From Pseudoalteromonas sp. A601 (GTDB lineage: Bacteria > Pseudomonadota > Gammaproteobacteria > Enterobacterales > Alteromonadaceae), in the NCBI RefSeq assembly GCF_002165575.1, contig NZ_MXQF01000003.1, forward strand, positions 62,001 to 126,000: DNA of 64,000 bases, in the 5' to 3' direction. This document shows positions 9,538 through 17,801 of this stretch, piece by piece; positions within the stretch are counted from its first letter, which is position 1, and every line of letters begins with the position of its first letter. The notes under the pieces were generated by a model. That model had not been told where the DNA came from and made no database searches. It saw only the letters and a list, made by a program, of their open reading frames with translations. A program made the translations under genes and the position numbers.

Positions 9538-10335
9538 ATGAAAAAATTACTATTAGTCGGCTCTTTATTTATTGCTACAGGTGCAATTGCTCATGACGAT
9601 CACGATACAAATATCTCATTTAGTGGTGATTCATGTGAAGTCGAATTTCAAAATGATGTGCGTATCAAACCAAGTGAGTTAGAAATTTTTACCGCTGATA
9701 ATCACAGTATGGTTTTTAGTGATAATGGTGAGCTGCTAATTGATGGCCAAACACTAGCGCTTGATAGCGAGCAACGCCAAGCAATCAGTGATTACTCAGA
9801 CAGCTTACGTAGCCAACTTCCTGAAGTTGCAAATATTGCGCTTGAGGGCGTAAAAATAGCGGGTGTCGCCATTGAAGAAGTCGCTAGCGCGTTTAACATT
9901 CAAGGCTTTGATAGTATAAATGAATTAATGGCCGACATTGAAGTTGAAGTAGAGAATACATTCTATCAGCAAGGCGCCTTTGTAATGGGTCAGCAAAGCT
10001 TCAATGAGTTTGGTGAAAACTTTGAAAGCCACTTTGATGAGCAAATCGAAAGCGCTGTCGAGTCGGCCATGATGCAATCAATGGGCAGTATATTAATGGC
10101 ACTAGGCTCTGAATTAATGGGTTCTGGCGGCGATATGCAAGCATTTGAGCAACGCATGGAAAACATGGGCGCGCAAATAGAACAAAAAGTAGAGTTACAA
10201 GCTAATCAACTTGAAAAGCGTGCCGATGCATTATGTGGTAATTTTTCAACCATTGCAGAACAAGAGCAGCAACTCGTACAACTTGTGCCAGAACTTAAAA
10301 ATTACCAACTATTTAGCTATAAGCAAAATAATTAA
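9538..10335 (+). CDS. DUF2884 (YggN-like) periplasmic protein
   Basis: 265 residues from the ATG at 9538, preceded by AGGA; a TTG-initiated extension upstream would bury the signal peptide and is rejected. The signal peptide (MKKLLLVGSLFIATGAIAHD) is followed by a beta-rich section (SFSGDSCEVEFQNDVRI, HSMVFSDNGELLIDGQTLAL), then QRQAISDYSDSLRSQLPEV and a long amphipathic region with paired glutamate/glutamine and a late Cys. The layout matches E. coli YggN (DUF2884), an exported protein of unknown role. Confidence 0.8.
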   Translation: MKKLLLVGSLFIATGAIAHDDHDTNISFSGDSCEVEFQNDVRIKPSELEIFTADNHSMVFSDNGELLIDGQTLALDSEQRQAISDYSDSLRSQLPEVANIALEGVKIAGVAIEEVASAFNIQGFDSINELMADIEVEVENTFYQQGAFVMGQQSFNEFGENFESHFDEQIESAVESAMMQSMGSILMALGSELMGSGGDMQAFEQRMENMGAQIEQKVELQANQLEKRADALCGNFSTIAEQEQQLVQLVPELKNYQLFSYKQNN

Positions 10336-10397
10336 ATCACTATATAAAATTTGATATCCCTTTAGCAGCATTGGTCTTAACAGCCCCTGCTGCTTTT

Positions 10398-11840
10398 TTA
10401 CTTTTTAGCCAAATGTAACAGCTCACCTAATTTACTAATTGCTTGCTCCAAGCGATCACTCCACGGTAGGCCATAACTTAAACGAATACAGTTACGGTAT
10501 TTATTAGTCGCTGAAAAAATATAGCCTGGGGTAATACTGATCCCTTCATCTAATGCCAAATGAAACAATTTGACGCTGTCATAACATTTGCCTAGATCAA
10601 TCCACACTACACAACCACCTTGCGGATCGCTTACTCTTACAGAGCTAGGAAAGGCCTGTTGTAAACACCAGATCATTCGCTCTTTATTACTGCGCAGCGT
10701 TTGTCTGAGTAATTTTAAATTGCGTTCGTACTCCCCACTGGCAACAAACTCATATAACGTCCATTGATTGATCAGCGATGTTGAGCAGCTAAATGCTCGC
10801 TTAAAACGACGTGCTTGTGCAGCAAATTTACCGGCGATCAACCAGCCTACTCGATAACTCGGTGCCGCTGTTTTGGAGAACGACGCACATGTTAACACTA
10901 AGCCTTTTTTGGAATAGGCTTGAGCGGGTGTGCCCCGCGCAGCGCCAAAATGCAAATCACCGTATACATCATCTTCAATTAATACCACATTCTGTGATTC
11001 TAACAACTCAACCAGCTTTTTACGTTTATGATCCGGCATAAAGCTCCCCACCGGATTATTGATCGCCGTTGAAAACACACAGGCTTTTATATCATGATCT
11101 TGTAAAGCCTGATTTAGATCATCAAGCCAGATCCCATCATCTGGACACAAAGGGATCTCCAATGCTTTTAGTCCTAAACTTTCGATCAGTTCAATTATGC
11201 CGAAATAGCATGGCGACTCGATCGCTATAATATCCCCAGCTTTTGCTACACACTTTAACGCTATGGTTAATGCTTCTTGGGCACCATTAGTGATCACCAA
11301 CTCTTGGCTATCAACGCCAATACCAAAATCTAAATAACGTCTAACCAATTGCTGCTTTAATGGCGAATAGCCATCAATCGCCCCATAATTAATTGCTCTG
11401 CTACCTGCCATCGACATCACTCGGCGCATAGTCCGAGCAAGCATTTTATCGGTTGGCGCAGCGGCCACAGGGTTTGCAATACCAAAAGGCACCACATCAG
11501 CCTGATGAATGGCATCGTAGACCTGCTCAATTAATACCTGCATATTAACCGACACAGGCTCACGACTTAATTTAACCCGCTTAGGTCTGGCTGACTGCAT
11601 AGCAACAGACTTTAAAAAATAACCTGACTTTTCGCGTGCCTCAACTAACCCCTGCGACTCCAAAGATTGATAAGCCAATTTAACAGTTGGAATACTGACA
11701 TTTAATTTGTCAGCCATTTTTCTCAGAGAAGGTAACTTTTCACCCGGCAGCAAGGTACCTTGATCGCACAATTCGCGAACTAACTGCATCACCTGTTGGT
11801 ATAAAAATTCTTGCTTACTCTTACTGATCACTAATGACAT
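10398..11840 (-). CDS. MocR/PdxR-type GntR regulator with aminotransferase domain
   Basis: 480 residues in two parts. Residues about 12-75 are a GntR winged helix (LPGEKLPSLRKMADKLNVSIPTVK), followed by a linker and a fold-type I aminotransferase-like domain (NGAQEALTIALK, NNPVGS, and the PLP-lysine motif CASFSKTAAPSYRVGW). MocR proteins use PLP or PLP adducts as effector and usually control a divergent gene. Here the divergent gene encodes an EamA exporter, which suggests efflux of an amine, amino acid or vitamer; the ligand cannot be read from sequence. Confidence 0.92.
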   Translation of the reverse strand: MSLVISKSKQEFLYQQVMQLVRELCDQGTLLPGEKLPSLRKMADKLNVSIPTVKLAYQSLESQGLVEAREKSGYFLKSVAMQSARPKRVKLSREPVSVNMQVLIEQVYDAIHQADVVPFGIANPVAAAPTDKMLARTMRRVMSMAGSRAINYGAIDGYSPLKQQLVRRYLDFGIGVDSQELVITNGAQEALTIALKCVAKAGDIIAIESPCYFGIIELIESLGLKALEIPLCPDDGIWLDDLNQALQDHDIKACVFSTAINNPVGSFMPDHKRKKLVELLESQNVVLIEDDVYGDLHFGAARGTPAQAYSKKGLVLTCASFSKTAAPSYRVGWLIAGKFAAQARRFKRAFSCSTSLINQWTLYEFVASGEYERNLKLLRQTLRSNKERMIWCLQQAFPSSVRVSDPQGGCVVWIDLGKCYDSVKLFHLALDEGISITPGYIFSATNKYRNCIRLSYGLPWSDRLEQAISKLGELLHLAKK

Positions 11841-11854
11841 AGCACGGCCTCACG

Positions 11855-11908
11855 AACCTAAATCTGTATAGGTTACATTTATGGTTTTCTGTATATGTTA
11901 AGTATACA
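11855..11908. promoter_or_regulatory. Probable MocR operator: direct and inverted repeats in the divergent promoter
   Basis: TCTGTATAnGTTA occurs at 11863 and again at 11888, a direct repeat 25 bp apart. Two dyads overlap these: AACCTA/TAGGTT (11855-11874) and TGTATA/TATACA (11890-11908). MocR regulators characteristically bind direct repeats in the shared intergenic region, so this is the likely operator controlling both divergent genes. Confidence 0.7.
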
Positions 11909-11955
11909 CATCCGCACTAGAATACACACTTAGTCAACACACTGGATAAAAAGCC

Positions 11956-12885
11956 ATGAAAAGTATCGCACTTTACATTGTCACCGTTTTAATCTGGGGC
12001 TCAACCTGGCTCGCAATTGAATTTCAATTAGGTGATATAGCAGTTGAAACCTCATTATTTTATCGCTTTGGCTTAGCCGCTATTTTAATGTGGTTATGGG
12101 TAAGCGTTAAGAAGCTGCCTATGTATTACAGCAAGCGAGATCATGGCTTCTTCGCTTTATTAGCATTATGTAATTTCGGGTTAAATTACCTAATGCTGTA
12201 TTGGGCACAAAACCATTTAACATCAGCCATGGCGTCAATTGCATTCTCGCTATTACTTTTGATGAACATTGTGAATACCCGATTATTTTTTGGCAAACCC
12301 ATAGCTAAACGCATTTACTTTGGTGCACTACTCGGTGTGATAGGTATTGGTTGCTTGTTCTGGCCACAATTACAGCAATTCGACTTGAATAATGAGGTGT
12401 TGGTCGGGTTACTACTTGCCCTTACAGGCACCTTTGTGGCTTCATTAGGAAATATGGTAAGCGTACGTAACTCAAAACAACATATTGGCGTAATGCAAGG
12501 CAACGCTTGGGGGATGCTATACAGCGCTATTGGTTTGTTAGCCTACTTACTATTAAGTGACGCTAGTTTGAGTTTTTCAGCGCCCGCAAGCTATTGGTAT
12601 TCACTACTGTATTTAGCCATTTTTGGCACTGTTGTTGCCTTTGCTTGCTATTTTGCACTACTTAAAAATATTGGCCCAGAACGAGCAAGCTACGTTATCG
12701 TTTTATTTCCACTTGTAGCAGTAACATTGAGTACATTGTTCGAAGGTTTTATTTGGCAAGCTAACACCTTTTTAGGATTTAGTTTAGTACTACTTGGTAA
12801 TGCCATAGTACTCACTCCAACAAAACGTATTAACGCTTTTTTTGCAGCAAGAGCATTGCAACAAAAAAGCTCCATCCCCAGTTAG
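11956..12885 (+). CDS. EamA family drug/metabolite exporter
   Basis: 309 residues with about ten hydrophobic segments in two repeated halves, starting LYIVTVLIWGSTWLAIEFQLG, the usual N-terminal motif of the DMT superfamily. The second half carries the typical ALLKNIGPERASYVIVLFPLVAV signature. Probably an inner-membrane exporter of a small metabolite. The divergent MocR regulator and the operator-like repeats suggest induction by the transported compound or a related PLP-reactive amine. Confidence 0.9.
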   Translation: MKSIALYIVTVLIWGSTWLAIEFQLGDIAVETSLFYRFGLAAILMWLWVSVKKLPMYYSKRDHGFFALLALCNFGLNYLMLYWAQNHLTSAMASIAFSLLLLMNIVNTRLFFGKPIAKRIYFGALLGVIGIGCLFWPQLQQFDLNNEVLVGLLLALTGTFVASLGNMVSVRNSKQHIGVMQGNAWGMLYSAIGLLAYLLLSDASLSFSAPASYWYSLLYLAIFGTVVAFACYFALLKNIGPERASYVIVLFPLVAVTLSTLFEGFIWQANTFLGFSLVLLGNAIVLTPTKRINAFFAARALQQKSSIPS

Positions 12886-12911
12886 AATGCGCAATAGCGC
12901 AACTAACGCCA

Positions 12912-12939
12912 AAGCGCCTACTTGTTAGGCGCTTTTTTT
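12912..12939 (+). terminator. Rho-independent terminator of the EamA gene
   Basis: An 8-bp stem AGCGCCTA / TAGGCGCT followed by seven T residues. It overlaps the last codons of the convergent lipid kinase gene, whose stop codon is inside the stem. Confidence 0.9.
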
Positions 12940-13797
12940 ATTGCCCTTAACGGGGATACAAAACCGTAGTGCCTGCGGGTGGACTTTAATAGTAGCCGGC
13001 GTTTCGCCGATCAGCTCTCCATCTGCTTCTATTGATAACCCTTCACTTGTAATCACAGCGCTATTTACTTGCTGATAGATAAGCCCCTTCATACTGTGGT
13101 GATTACGCAATAGTAAACGCAAAAAGCGGTATAAGTTTGCGAATGACCCTCGCGCATTCATAGCATAGCAATCAAGCAGGCCATTGTTTAATTGCGCCTT
13201 GGGAGCAATGGCTAACCCACCGCCAAAGTAACGGTGGTTAGCAAACACAGTAATTAAATTAATCTGAGATACAGCCTGTCCTGCAAAGTTACCCACTAAC
13301 CTACGCGGTTTATAGCTGAGTAAATGTTTAAACCCTGCAAAGCTATAGCCAAATGAAGACATTGCAGGCTTATCTTGTAAGGCTTTAACTACATAAGCAT
13401 CAAACCCTATCCCTGCAATATTTATAAAGTAACGGTTATTTATCTGCCCAATATCGATAAGATCATCACTTTGTGAAAAAACACTTTCTTGCCAATCGCT
13501 TATATTACAAGAAAAGCCCCGAGCGAAATCATTGCCTGTGCCTTGCGGTAATAACGCCAGCGAGCACTCAGTATTAATTAACGCATTGACCGTCAAATGC
13601 AATGTGCCATCTCCCCCAATCACAACCACGCGCTTATGCGGCTTTGCTAATTTTGCAATGGCCGCACAATCTACTGCAAAATTGCCTGTGGTGATAAAGA
13701 CATTAAATCGAATTTGTCTTTTTTCGCACTCTTTATACAACCACATGCACATTTTTTTATGATTTTTTTTCGTACTCGGCTTAATTATTATTAGCAT
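12925..13797 (-). CDS. Diacylglycerol/lipid kinase family protein
   Basis: 290 residues with the DAGK catalytic-domain signature GGDGTLH at 61-67 and LLPQGTGNDFARGF near residues 82-95. The C-terminal half has the NRYFINIAGIGFDAYVV and IEADGELIGETPATIKV motifs of the YegS/BmrU lipid kinase family. Likely a cytoplasmic, membrane-associated kinase of diacylglycerol, phosphatidylglycerol or a similar lipid; the exact substrate is not predictable. It is monocistronic. Confidence 0.88.
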   Translation of the reverse strand: MLIIIKPSTKKNHKKMCMWLYKECEKRQIRFNVFITTGNFAVDCAAIAKLAKPHKRVVVIGGDGTLHLTVNALINTECSLALLPQGTGNDFARGFSCNISDWQESVFSQSDDLIDIGQINNRYFINIAGIGFDAYVVKALQDKPAMSSFGYSFAGFKHLLSYKPRRLVGNFAGQAVSQINLITVFANHRYFGGGLAIAPKAQLNNGLLDCYAMNARGSFANLYRFLRLLLRNHHSMKGLIYQQVNSAVITSEGLSIEADGELIGETPATIKVHPQALRFCIPVKGNKKSA

Positions 13798-14120
13798 TGA
13801 TAGGCAAACCTATACCACCATGTAAAAACACATATAAACAAAAAATAAATTAATCTGAATAAATAGTCACTTTATTCAGCGTGAGATGCATATTAAAAAT
13901 ATAAAAACCATAAAAACCCCATATAAAAGCGTCTTAGCAACAAGTAAAAACACATAACTATGCACCCCTAGTTAAAAACTAAACTTAACCGCACGTTAAT
14001 AACAAGCCAACCCATTAGTTTTTCTTATCTGTTCACCTTACTTTTTATCGTTTTATTTTTGTGCAATTTAGCGTCAAAATAGCCCCGTTCTCAAAACAGA
14101 CATAGCCCGGAGCAAAAGTA
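13798..14120. other. AT-rich intergenic region upstream of the small ORF
   Basis: No protein-coding signal was seen in the first 320 bases. The region is A-rich with repeated ATAAAAAC-type blocks, and presumably contains the promoters of the lipid kinase gene and of the 46-codon ORF. Confidence 0.45.
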
Positions 14121-14261
14121 ATGAAACCAGTAAACACATTAAATGAAAATGCAGCAACCCATGTTGCCGTAAAATCAAGCAATCGCAAAGCTAAAATGCT
14201 TGCTAGACTCAACCGATACAGCAAAGCACTCGCATTAGGCGGTGTAATTCAATACAAATAA
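14121..14261 (+). CDS. Hypothetical basic 46-aa protein
   Basis: A short ORF with a GGAG ribosome binding site eight bases before the ATG. The product begins MKPVNTLNENAATHVAVK and continues with a basic helix-forming part (NRKAKMLARLNRYSKAL) ending in GGVIQYK. It lies upstream of the serine tRNA pair. It resembles no family I recognise. The good ribosome binding site and amphipathic composition favour a real small gene, but conservation was not tested. Confidence 0.5.
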   Translation: MKPVNTLNENAATHVAVKSSNRKAKMLARLNRYSKALALGGVIQYK

Positions 14262-14287
14262 TCACCCAACCATGATTATTTTAGCGG

Positions 14288-14345
14288 TGCAGCAAACACC
14301 CAACCACTAAACGAAGATACTTCTTTAGCTCCCTCGTTTGCTGCA
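14288..14345 (+). repeat. Inverted repeat downstream of the small ORF
   Basis: TGCAGCAAAC (14288-14297) and GTTTGCTGCA (14336-14345) are perfect 10-base complements 38 bases apart. A T-poor tail follows, so it is not a classic terminator; it could be a 3' UTR structure of the small ORF transcript. Confidence 0.5.
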
Positions 14346-14473
14346 ACCTCTTCTTAAAACTATTAAAACTCTCCCCTTTTAGAAAAAAACTCCCTTTTTA
14401 GAACAAAAAACCAGCAAACGATCTTTTTTCCTATTTACACACCTCAATCACCTGCGTATTATTCTTTCCCAAC

Positions 14474-14564
14474 GGAGAGATGGCAGAGTGGTCGAATGCA
14501 CCGGTCTTGAAAACCGGCAGGGGTTTATAGCCCCTCTAGGGTTCAAATCCCTATCTCTCCACCA
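14474..14564 (+). tRNA. tRNA-Ser (anticodon TGA)
   Basis: A 91-base cloverleaf with encoded CCA. The acceptor stem GGAGAGA pairs with TCTCTCC; the anticodon loop CTTGAAA (anticodon TGA at 14508-14510) is closed by CCGGT/ACCGG; a long type II variable arm (GGGG ... CCCC) and the TTCAAAT T-loop follow. The discriminator base reads A rather than the G usual for bacterial serine tRNAs. Confidence 0.96.
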
Positions 14565-14615
14565 TTATTAGATTTTGGTGGTTCACTCGATCATCAAAAT
14601 GACAGTTTATGCGCT

Positions 14616-14708
14616 GGAGAGGTGGCCGAGTGGCCGAAGGCGCTCCCCTGCTAAGGGAGTATAGGGTTTGTAGCTCTATCGAGGGTTCGAATCCCTCCTT
14701 CTCCGCCA
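14616..14708 (+). tRNA. tRNA-Ser (anticodon GCT)
   Basis: A 93-base cloverleaf with encoded CCA. The acceptor stem GGAGAGG pairs with CTTCTCC with one G-T pair; the anticodon loop CTGCTAA (anticodon GCT at 14650-14652) is closed by CTCCC/GGGAG; a long variable arm and the TTCGAAT T-loop follow. The discriminator is G. It lies 51 bases after tRNA-Ser(TGA), so both probably come from one transcript. Confidence 0.97.
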
Positions 14709-14718
14709 TTTATTAAAT

Positions 14719-14743
14719 TAAACCGCTTAATTGCGGTTTTTTT
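14719..14743 (+). terminator. Rho-independent terminator of the tRNA pair
   Basis: AACCGC / GCGGTT stem with a six-base TTAATT loop and a run of seven T residues, ten bases after the second tRNA. Confidence 0.88.
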
Positions 14744-14907
14744 ATGTCCGTAACCTTTACACCGTTGAAGGAGGGTGAGAATCCTCGACTAGGGTTCGAC
14801 AAAATGTCTGGAACATTTTGGGCCGCTGCAAGTGCCGCGAAGCGGTTGATTACATGGACGTAAGCAAGCCCATCCCCACGTTTGACACAAATATCAGTCT
14901 AAAAAGC
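14741..14907. repeat. Structured tandem repeat, copy 1
   Basis: First copy of a roughly 165-base unit repeated at a period of 174. Shared blocks include CGTAACCTTTACACCG, AGGGTTCGA, TCTGGAACATTTTGGGCC and TTACATGGACGTAAGCAAGC. Internal hairpins are visible: AAAATGT/ACATTTT around CTGGA, and AATCCT/AGGGTT around CGACT. It follows the tRNA terminator directly. No coding function was seen. Confidence 0.85.
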
Positions 14908-14914
14908 CTATCGC

Positions 14915-15080
14915 TTTATGTTCGTAACCTTTACACCGATAAAGGCAGGTGTGAACCCTCGACCAGGGTTCGATAAAATATCTGGAACATTTTGGGCCGC
15001 TGCAAGCGCCTCCCGCGATTGATTACATGGACGTAAGCAAGCCCATCCTGTTTGACTCGCATCTCAGTATAAATCCTCCA
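14915..15080. repeat. Structured tandem repeat, copy 2
   Basis: Second copy of the unit at 14741-14907. The small stem AACCCT/AGGGTT around CGACC is kept, with T changed to C in the left arm so that a G-T pair becomes G-C. The AAAATAT/ACATTTT stem has lost one pair. A further GCTTTATG begins at 15082, hinting at a decayed third unit before the acetyltransferase gene. Confidence 0.85.
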
Positions 15081-15227
15081 AGCTTTATGACATTCGCGGT
15101 GGCAAGCCACTCGCCTACAAGTAATGTCTACCGTGCTTCTGTATATACTTCATTTATAACGAATACTATGCCCTACTACTTATTTTTGCTAATGTGCCAA
15201 TACAACTCAACTTATACACTGATAACT

Positions 15228-15782
15228 ATGACCGAACTTGAAAAGATGCTGGCAGGTTTTCCTTATATAGCCTCAGATCCAGAACTCGCAAAAGCACGTA
15301 CAAACGCAAAGTTACTCTGCCATCAATTTAATTTAGCAGATCCAACAACACCACATGAGCGCGTTAAAATTATTGGCGAGTTACTCAAGTTTAAAGGTGA
15401 GGCGTACCTTGAGCCTATTTTTTATTGTGATTATGGCTTTAATATTGAGTTAGGCGATAATTTTTATGCAAACCACAACTTGACTATTTTAGATGTCTGC
15501 AAGGTAACCATTGGCAGTAATGTCATGTTTGGGCCTCATGTGATGATCTCAACCGCCACCCACCCTGTTGACCCTATTGAGCGTCGCAGTACTGAGTTTG
15601 GACAGCCTATTACCATTGGCAACGATGTTTGGCTTGGTGGCAATGTGTCGGTATTGCCTGGAGTTAATATTGGTAATAATTGTGTTATTGGCGCAGGTAG
15701 TGTAGTAACAAAGGATATTCCCGCCAACTCTGTGGCGGTGGGAAATCCATGTAAAGTGATTAGAAGAATAGAGGCTAAATAG
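15228..15782 (+). CDS. Maltose/galactoside O-acetyltransferase family protein
   Basis: 184 residues from the ATG at 15228 (MTELEKMLAGFPYIASDPEL), the usual N-terminus of the Maa/LacA family; the longer open frame upstream runs into the tandem repeat and is rejected. The protein shows hexapeptide left-handed beta-helix repeats (IELGDNFYANHN, IGSNVMFGPHVMI, IGNDVWLGGNVSVLPGVNIGNN) and the catalytic His in ISTATHPVDP. The family transfers acetyl from acetyl-CoA to a sugar hydroxyl; the sugar is unknown. No strong ribosome binding site is visible. Confidence 0.88.
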   Translation: MTELEKMLAGFPYIASDPELAKARTNAKLLCHQFNLADPTTPHERVKIIGELLKFKGEAYLEPIFYCDYGFNIELGDNFYANHNLTILDVCKVTIGSNVMFGPHVMISTATHPVDPIERRSTEFGQPITIGNDVWLGGNVSVLPGVNIGNNCVIGAGSVVTKDIPANSVAVGNPCKVIRRIEAK

Positions 15783-15789
15783 CCTCTAT
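15768..15789. repeat. Perfect hairpin over the acetyltransferase stop codon
   Basis: ATAGAGGCTA and TAGCCTCTAT are perfect complements separated by two bases, and the stop codon lies in the right arm. No T tract follows, so it may protect the mRNA end rather than terminate. Confidence 0.55.
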
Positions 15790-15804
15790 GATTGTTAACG
15801 TGGT

Positions 15805-16581
15805 TTAACCCTGCAAGCTAAACCCGTCCGCATCGAGATGCGCAGGAAAGCTTTGTTTAAATCGCTCAAGCGGCTCTTTATCAAGTGTCGTGATCAACAC
15901 AGAGCTTTCATTGTCCTTCGCTTGAGCCAATGTATCCCCTTTAAAATCATACACAGCCGTGCCGCCATTATGGGCAACGCCATTGCCATCATCACCGACG
16001 CGGTTAACGCCAATTACATAACACTGATTTTCCATTGCACGGGCCATTAATAAGGTGTCCCACACTTTGCGTCTTGCTGCTGGCCAATTTGCTACATTGA
16101 CCATCACATCATAATCATTACGGCTGCGCTGAAATACCCCAAAACGTAAGTCATAGCATACTTGCGGTAAAATTCTAAAACCATTGAGGGTAAACACTTC
16201 ACGCCGCTCACCGGCTTTCACAAAGTCGCCTTCTTTGCCCAAACAAAATAAATGACGTTTGTCGTAATATTTCACTTTGCCATTGGGCCAAACCCAATAA
16301 AAACGATTGGCTTTCTTATCGCCTTGTTGCACCAATACCGAGCCTGCTATCACCGCATTGGCTGAGTTAGCCGTCGTAATCATCCAATTAAGCACGGTAC
16401 CATTTTCAGGCTCTGCGCAATCAAGGTTAATAGCGAACCCTGTGGCGAATGTTTCTGGTAATAATATAAGTTCTACTGATTTATCTATATTGGCTACTTT
16501 ATTGCTAAAATGCGTCAAGTTAGCATCTTTATCTAACCAATTAAGCGATGTTTGTATCAGTGCTATGGTTAAAGTTGACAT
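15805..16581 (-). CDS. Omega-amidase, YafV/MtnU-type carbon-nitrogen hydrolase
   Basis: 258 residues of the nitrilase superfamily. The catalytic triad is visible as Glu in LLPETFATGFA, Lys in YYDKRHLF and Cys in LPQVCYDLRF, and the whole follows E. coli YafV closely. The family hydrolyses 2-oxoglutaramate, the by-product when a glutamine-dependent transaminase makes methionine from its ketoacid. It overlaps the upstream aminotransferase gene by 13 bases, so the pair is coupled, which fits this role in methionine salvage. Confidence 0.9.
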   Translation of the reverse strand: MSTLTIALIQTSLNWLDKDANLTHFSNKVANIDKSVELILLPETFATGFAINLDCAEPENGTVLNWMITTANSANAVIAGSVLVQQGDKKANRFYWVWPNGKVKYYDKRHLFCLGKEGDFVKAGERREVFTLNGFRILPQVCYDLRFGVFQRSRNDYDVMVNVANWPAARRKVWDTLLMARAMENQCYVIGVNRVGDDGNGVAHNGGTAVYDFKGDTLAQAKDNESSVLITTLDKEPLERFKQSFPAHLDADGFSLQG

Positions 16582-17711
16582 AAAATCTCCGCCGTTTGTA
16601 ATAGTGTGGCCTCATTTTTAGCAAAACAAAGGCGAATCACTTTATCGTTACTTGGTTGCTGATAAAACACGCTCAGTGGAATGGTTGCAACCCCAGCTTG
16701 CTCTACTAGCCAGTGGCAAAACTCTACATCATTGAGATCTGATACATCACTGTAATCAAGTAGTAAAAAGTAAGTGCCTTCACTAGGCAAAATAGTAAAG
16801 CGGCTATCTTTGAGAGCATTGCTCAACACATCGCGCTTTTGTTGGTAAAACTCACTGAGTTCATCTACATGCTCACCTTGTTGCTCTAGCATATCGGCGA
16901 GTGCATGTTGCGCAGGCGTAAAACTTGAAAAGGTCACATATTGGTGAATTTTACGAAACTCCACCGTAAGTGCTGCCGGGGCAATACAGTAGCCCATTTT
17001 CCAGCCGGTGCTGTGAAAGGTTTTACCAAAGCTTGAGATCACAAAGCTCTTGGCAAACAATTCTTCATCACGTAGCACACTTAAGTGTGGCTGGTTATCA
17101 AAAGTAATGTGCTCGTATACTTCATCACTTATTACATACAAATCATGCTTGCAGACCAAGGCTTTCAGGGCGTTTATATCGTGTTGCTTTAACGTTTTAC
17201 CGCTTGGGTTGTGTGGGGTATTAATAATTATAGCCCGCGTTTTACTGTTAATAGCCGCAGCTACCGTTTGCCAGTCAATTGCATAGCTTGGGGCCTGCAA
17301 CGCAATATTAATTGACTTGCCACCAGCCAGTTCAATCGCAGGTTGATAAGAATCATACGCAGGGTCAAATACGATAACCTCATCACCTTTGCGCACTAAC
17401 GCTTGAATGGCGACAAACAGTGCCTCAGTCGCCCCTGATGTAACTGTTACTTGCTCTGCTGCGTCTACTTGAGCTGCATATTTACGCTTAACCAATTGAG
17501 CGATTTGTTGCTGCAAGCGCGGTACACCTGATGAAGGTGAATATTGGTTAACGCCTTCAAGCACATAATGATTAAGTTGTTTTTTAAGTAACTCTGGCGC
17601 ATCAAACTCAGGAAAACCCTGCGATAAATTAATTGCTTTAAATTGATTTGCTAAAGCGGTCATTTGACTAAAAATACTGGTGCCTAAATTTGGCAATTTA
17701 CTTTCAAACAC
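16569..17711 (-). CDS. Methionine aminotransferase (YbdL/MtnE type)
   Basis: 380 residues, fold-type I PLP enzyme. Seen motifs: INLSQGFPEFDAP, NQYSPSSGVPRLQ, TVTSGATEALF, NTPHNPSGK, ISDEVYEH and the PLP lysine in SSFGKTFHSTGWKMGY. The pattern is that of YbdL, which transaminates 2-oxo-4-methylthiobutanoate to methionine. It is divergent from mtnB across 90 bp and coupled to the omega-amidase gene, completing the last step of methionine salvage. Confidence 0.9.
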   Translation of the reverse strand: MFESKLPNLGTSIFSQMTALANQFKAINLSQGFPEFDAPELLKKQLNHYVLEGVNQYSPSSGVPRLQQQIAQLVKRKYAAQVDAAEQVTVTSGATEALFVAIQALVRKGDEVIVFDPAYDSYQPAIELAGGKSINIALQAPSYAIDWQTVAAAINSKTRAIIINTPHNPSGKTLKQHDINALKALVCKHDLYVISDEVYEHITFDNQPHLSVLRDEELFAKSFVISSFGKTFHSTGWKMGYCIAPAALTVEFRKIHQYVTFSSFTPAQHALADMLEQQGEHVDELSEFYQQKRDVLSNALKDSRFTILPSEGTYFLLLDYSDVSDLNDVEFCHWLVEQAGVATIPLSVFYQQPSNDKVIRLCFAKNEATLLQTAEILCQL

Positions 17712-17801
17712 TGGTTACCCTTAATGATGGTTTTGCGCCCAAAGCGATGCTATCATTGCTTTTAACAGAAGTATAGCCGTCTAAAACAGTATGGGGAATG
17801 T

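Noticed and set aside
14474..15080. tRNA genes as the integration site of a genomic island
   Set aside because: No integrase is adjacent and the acetyltransferase lies directly after. The 174-bp units do not contain a complete tRNA 3' end.
15027..15227. N-terminal extension of the acetyltransferase ORF
   Set aside because: The frame runs through the tandem repeat and encodes sequence unlike the family; the family N-terminus starts at 15228.
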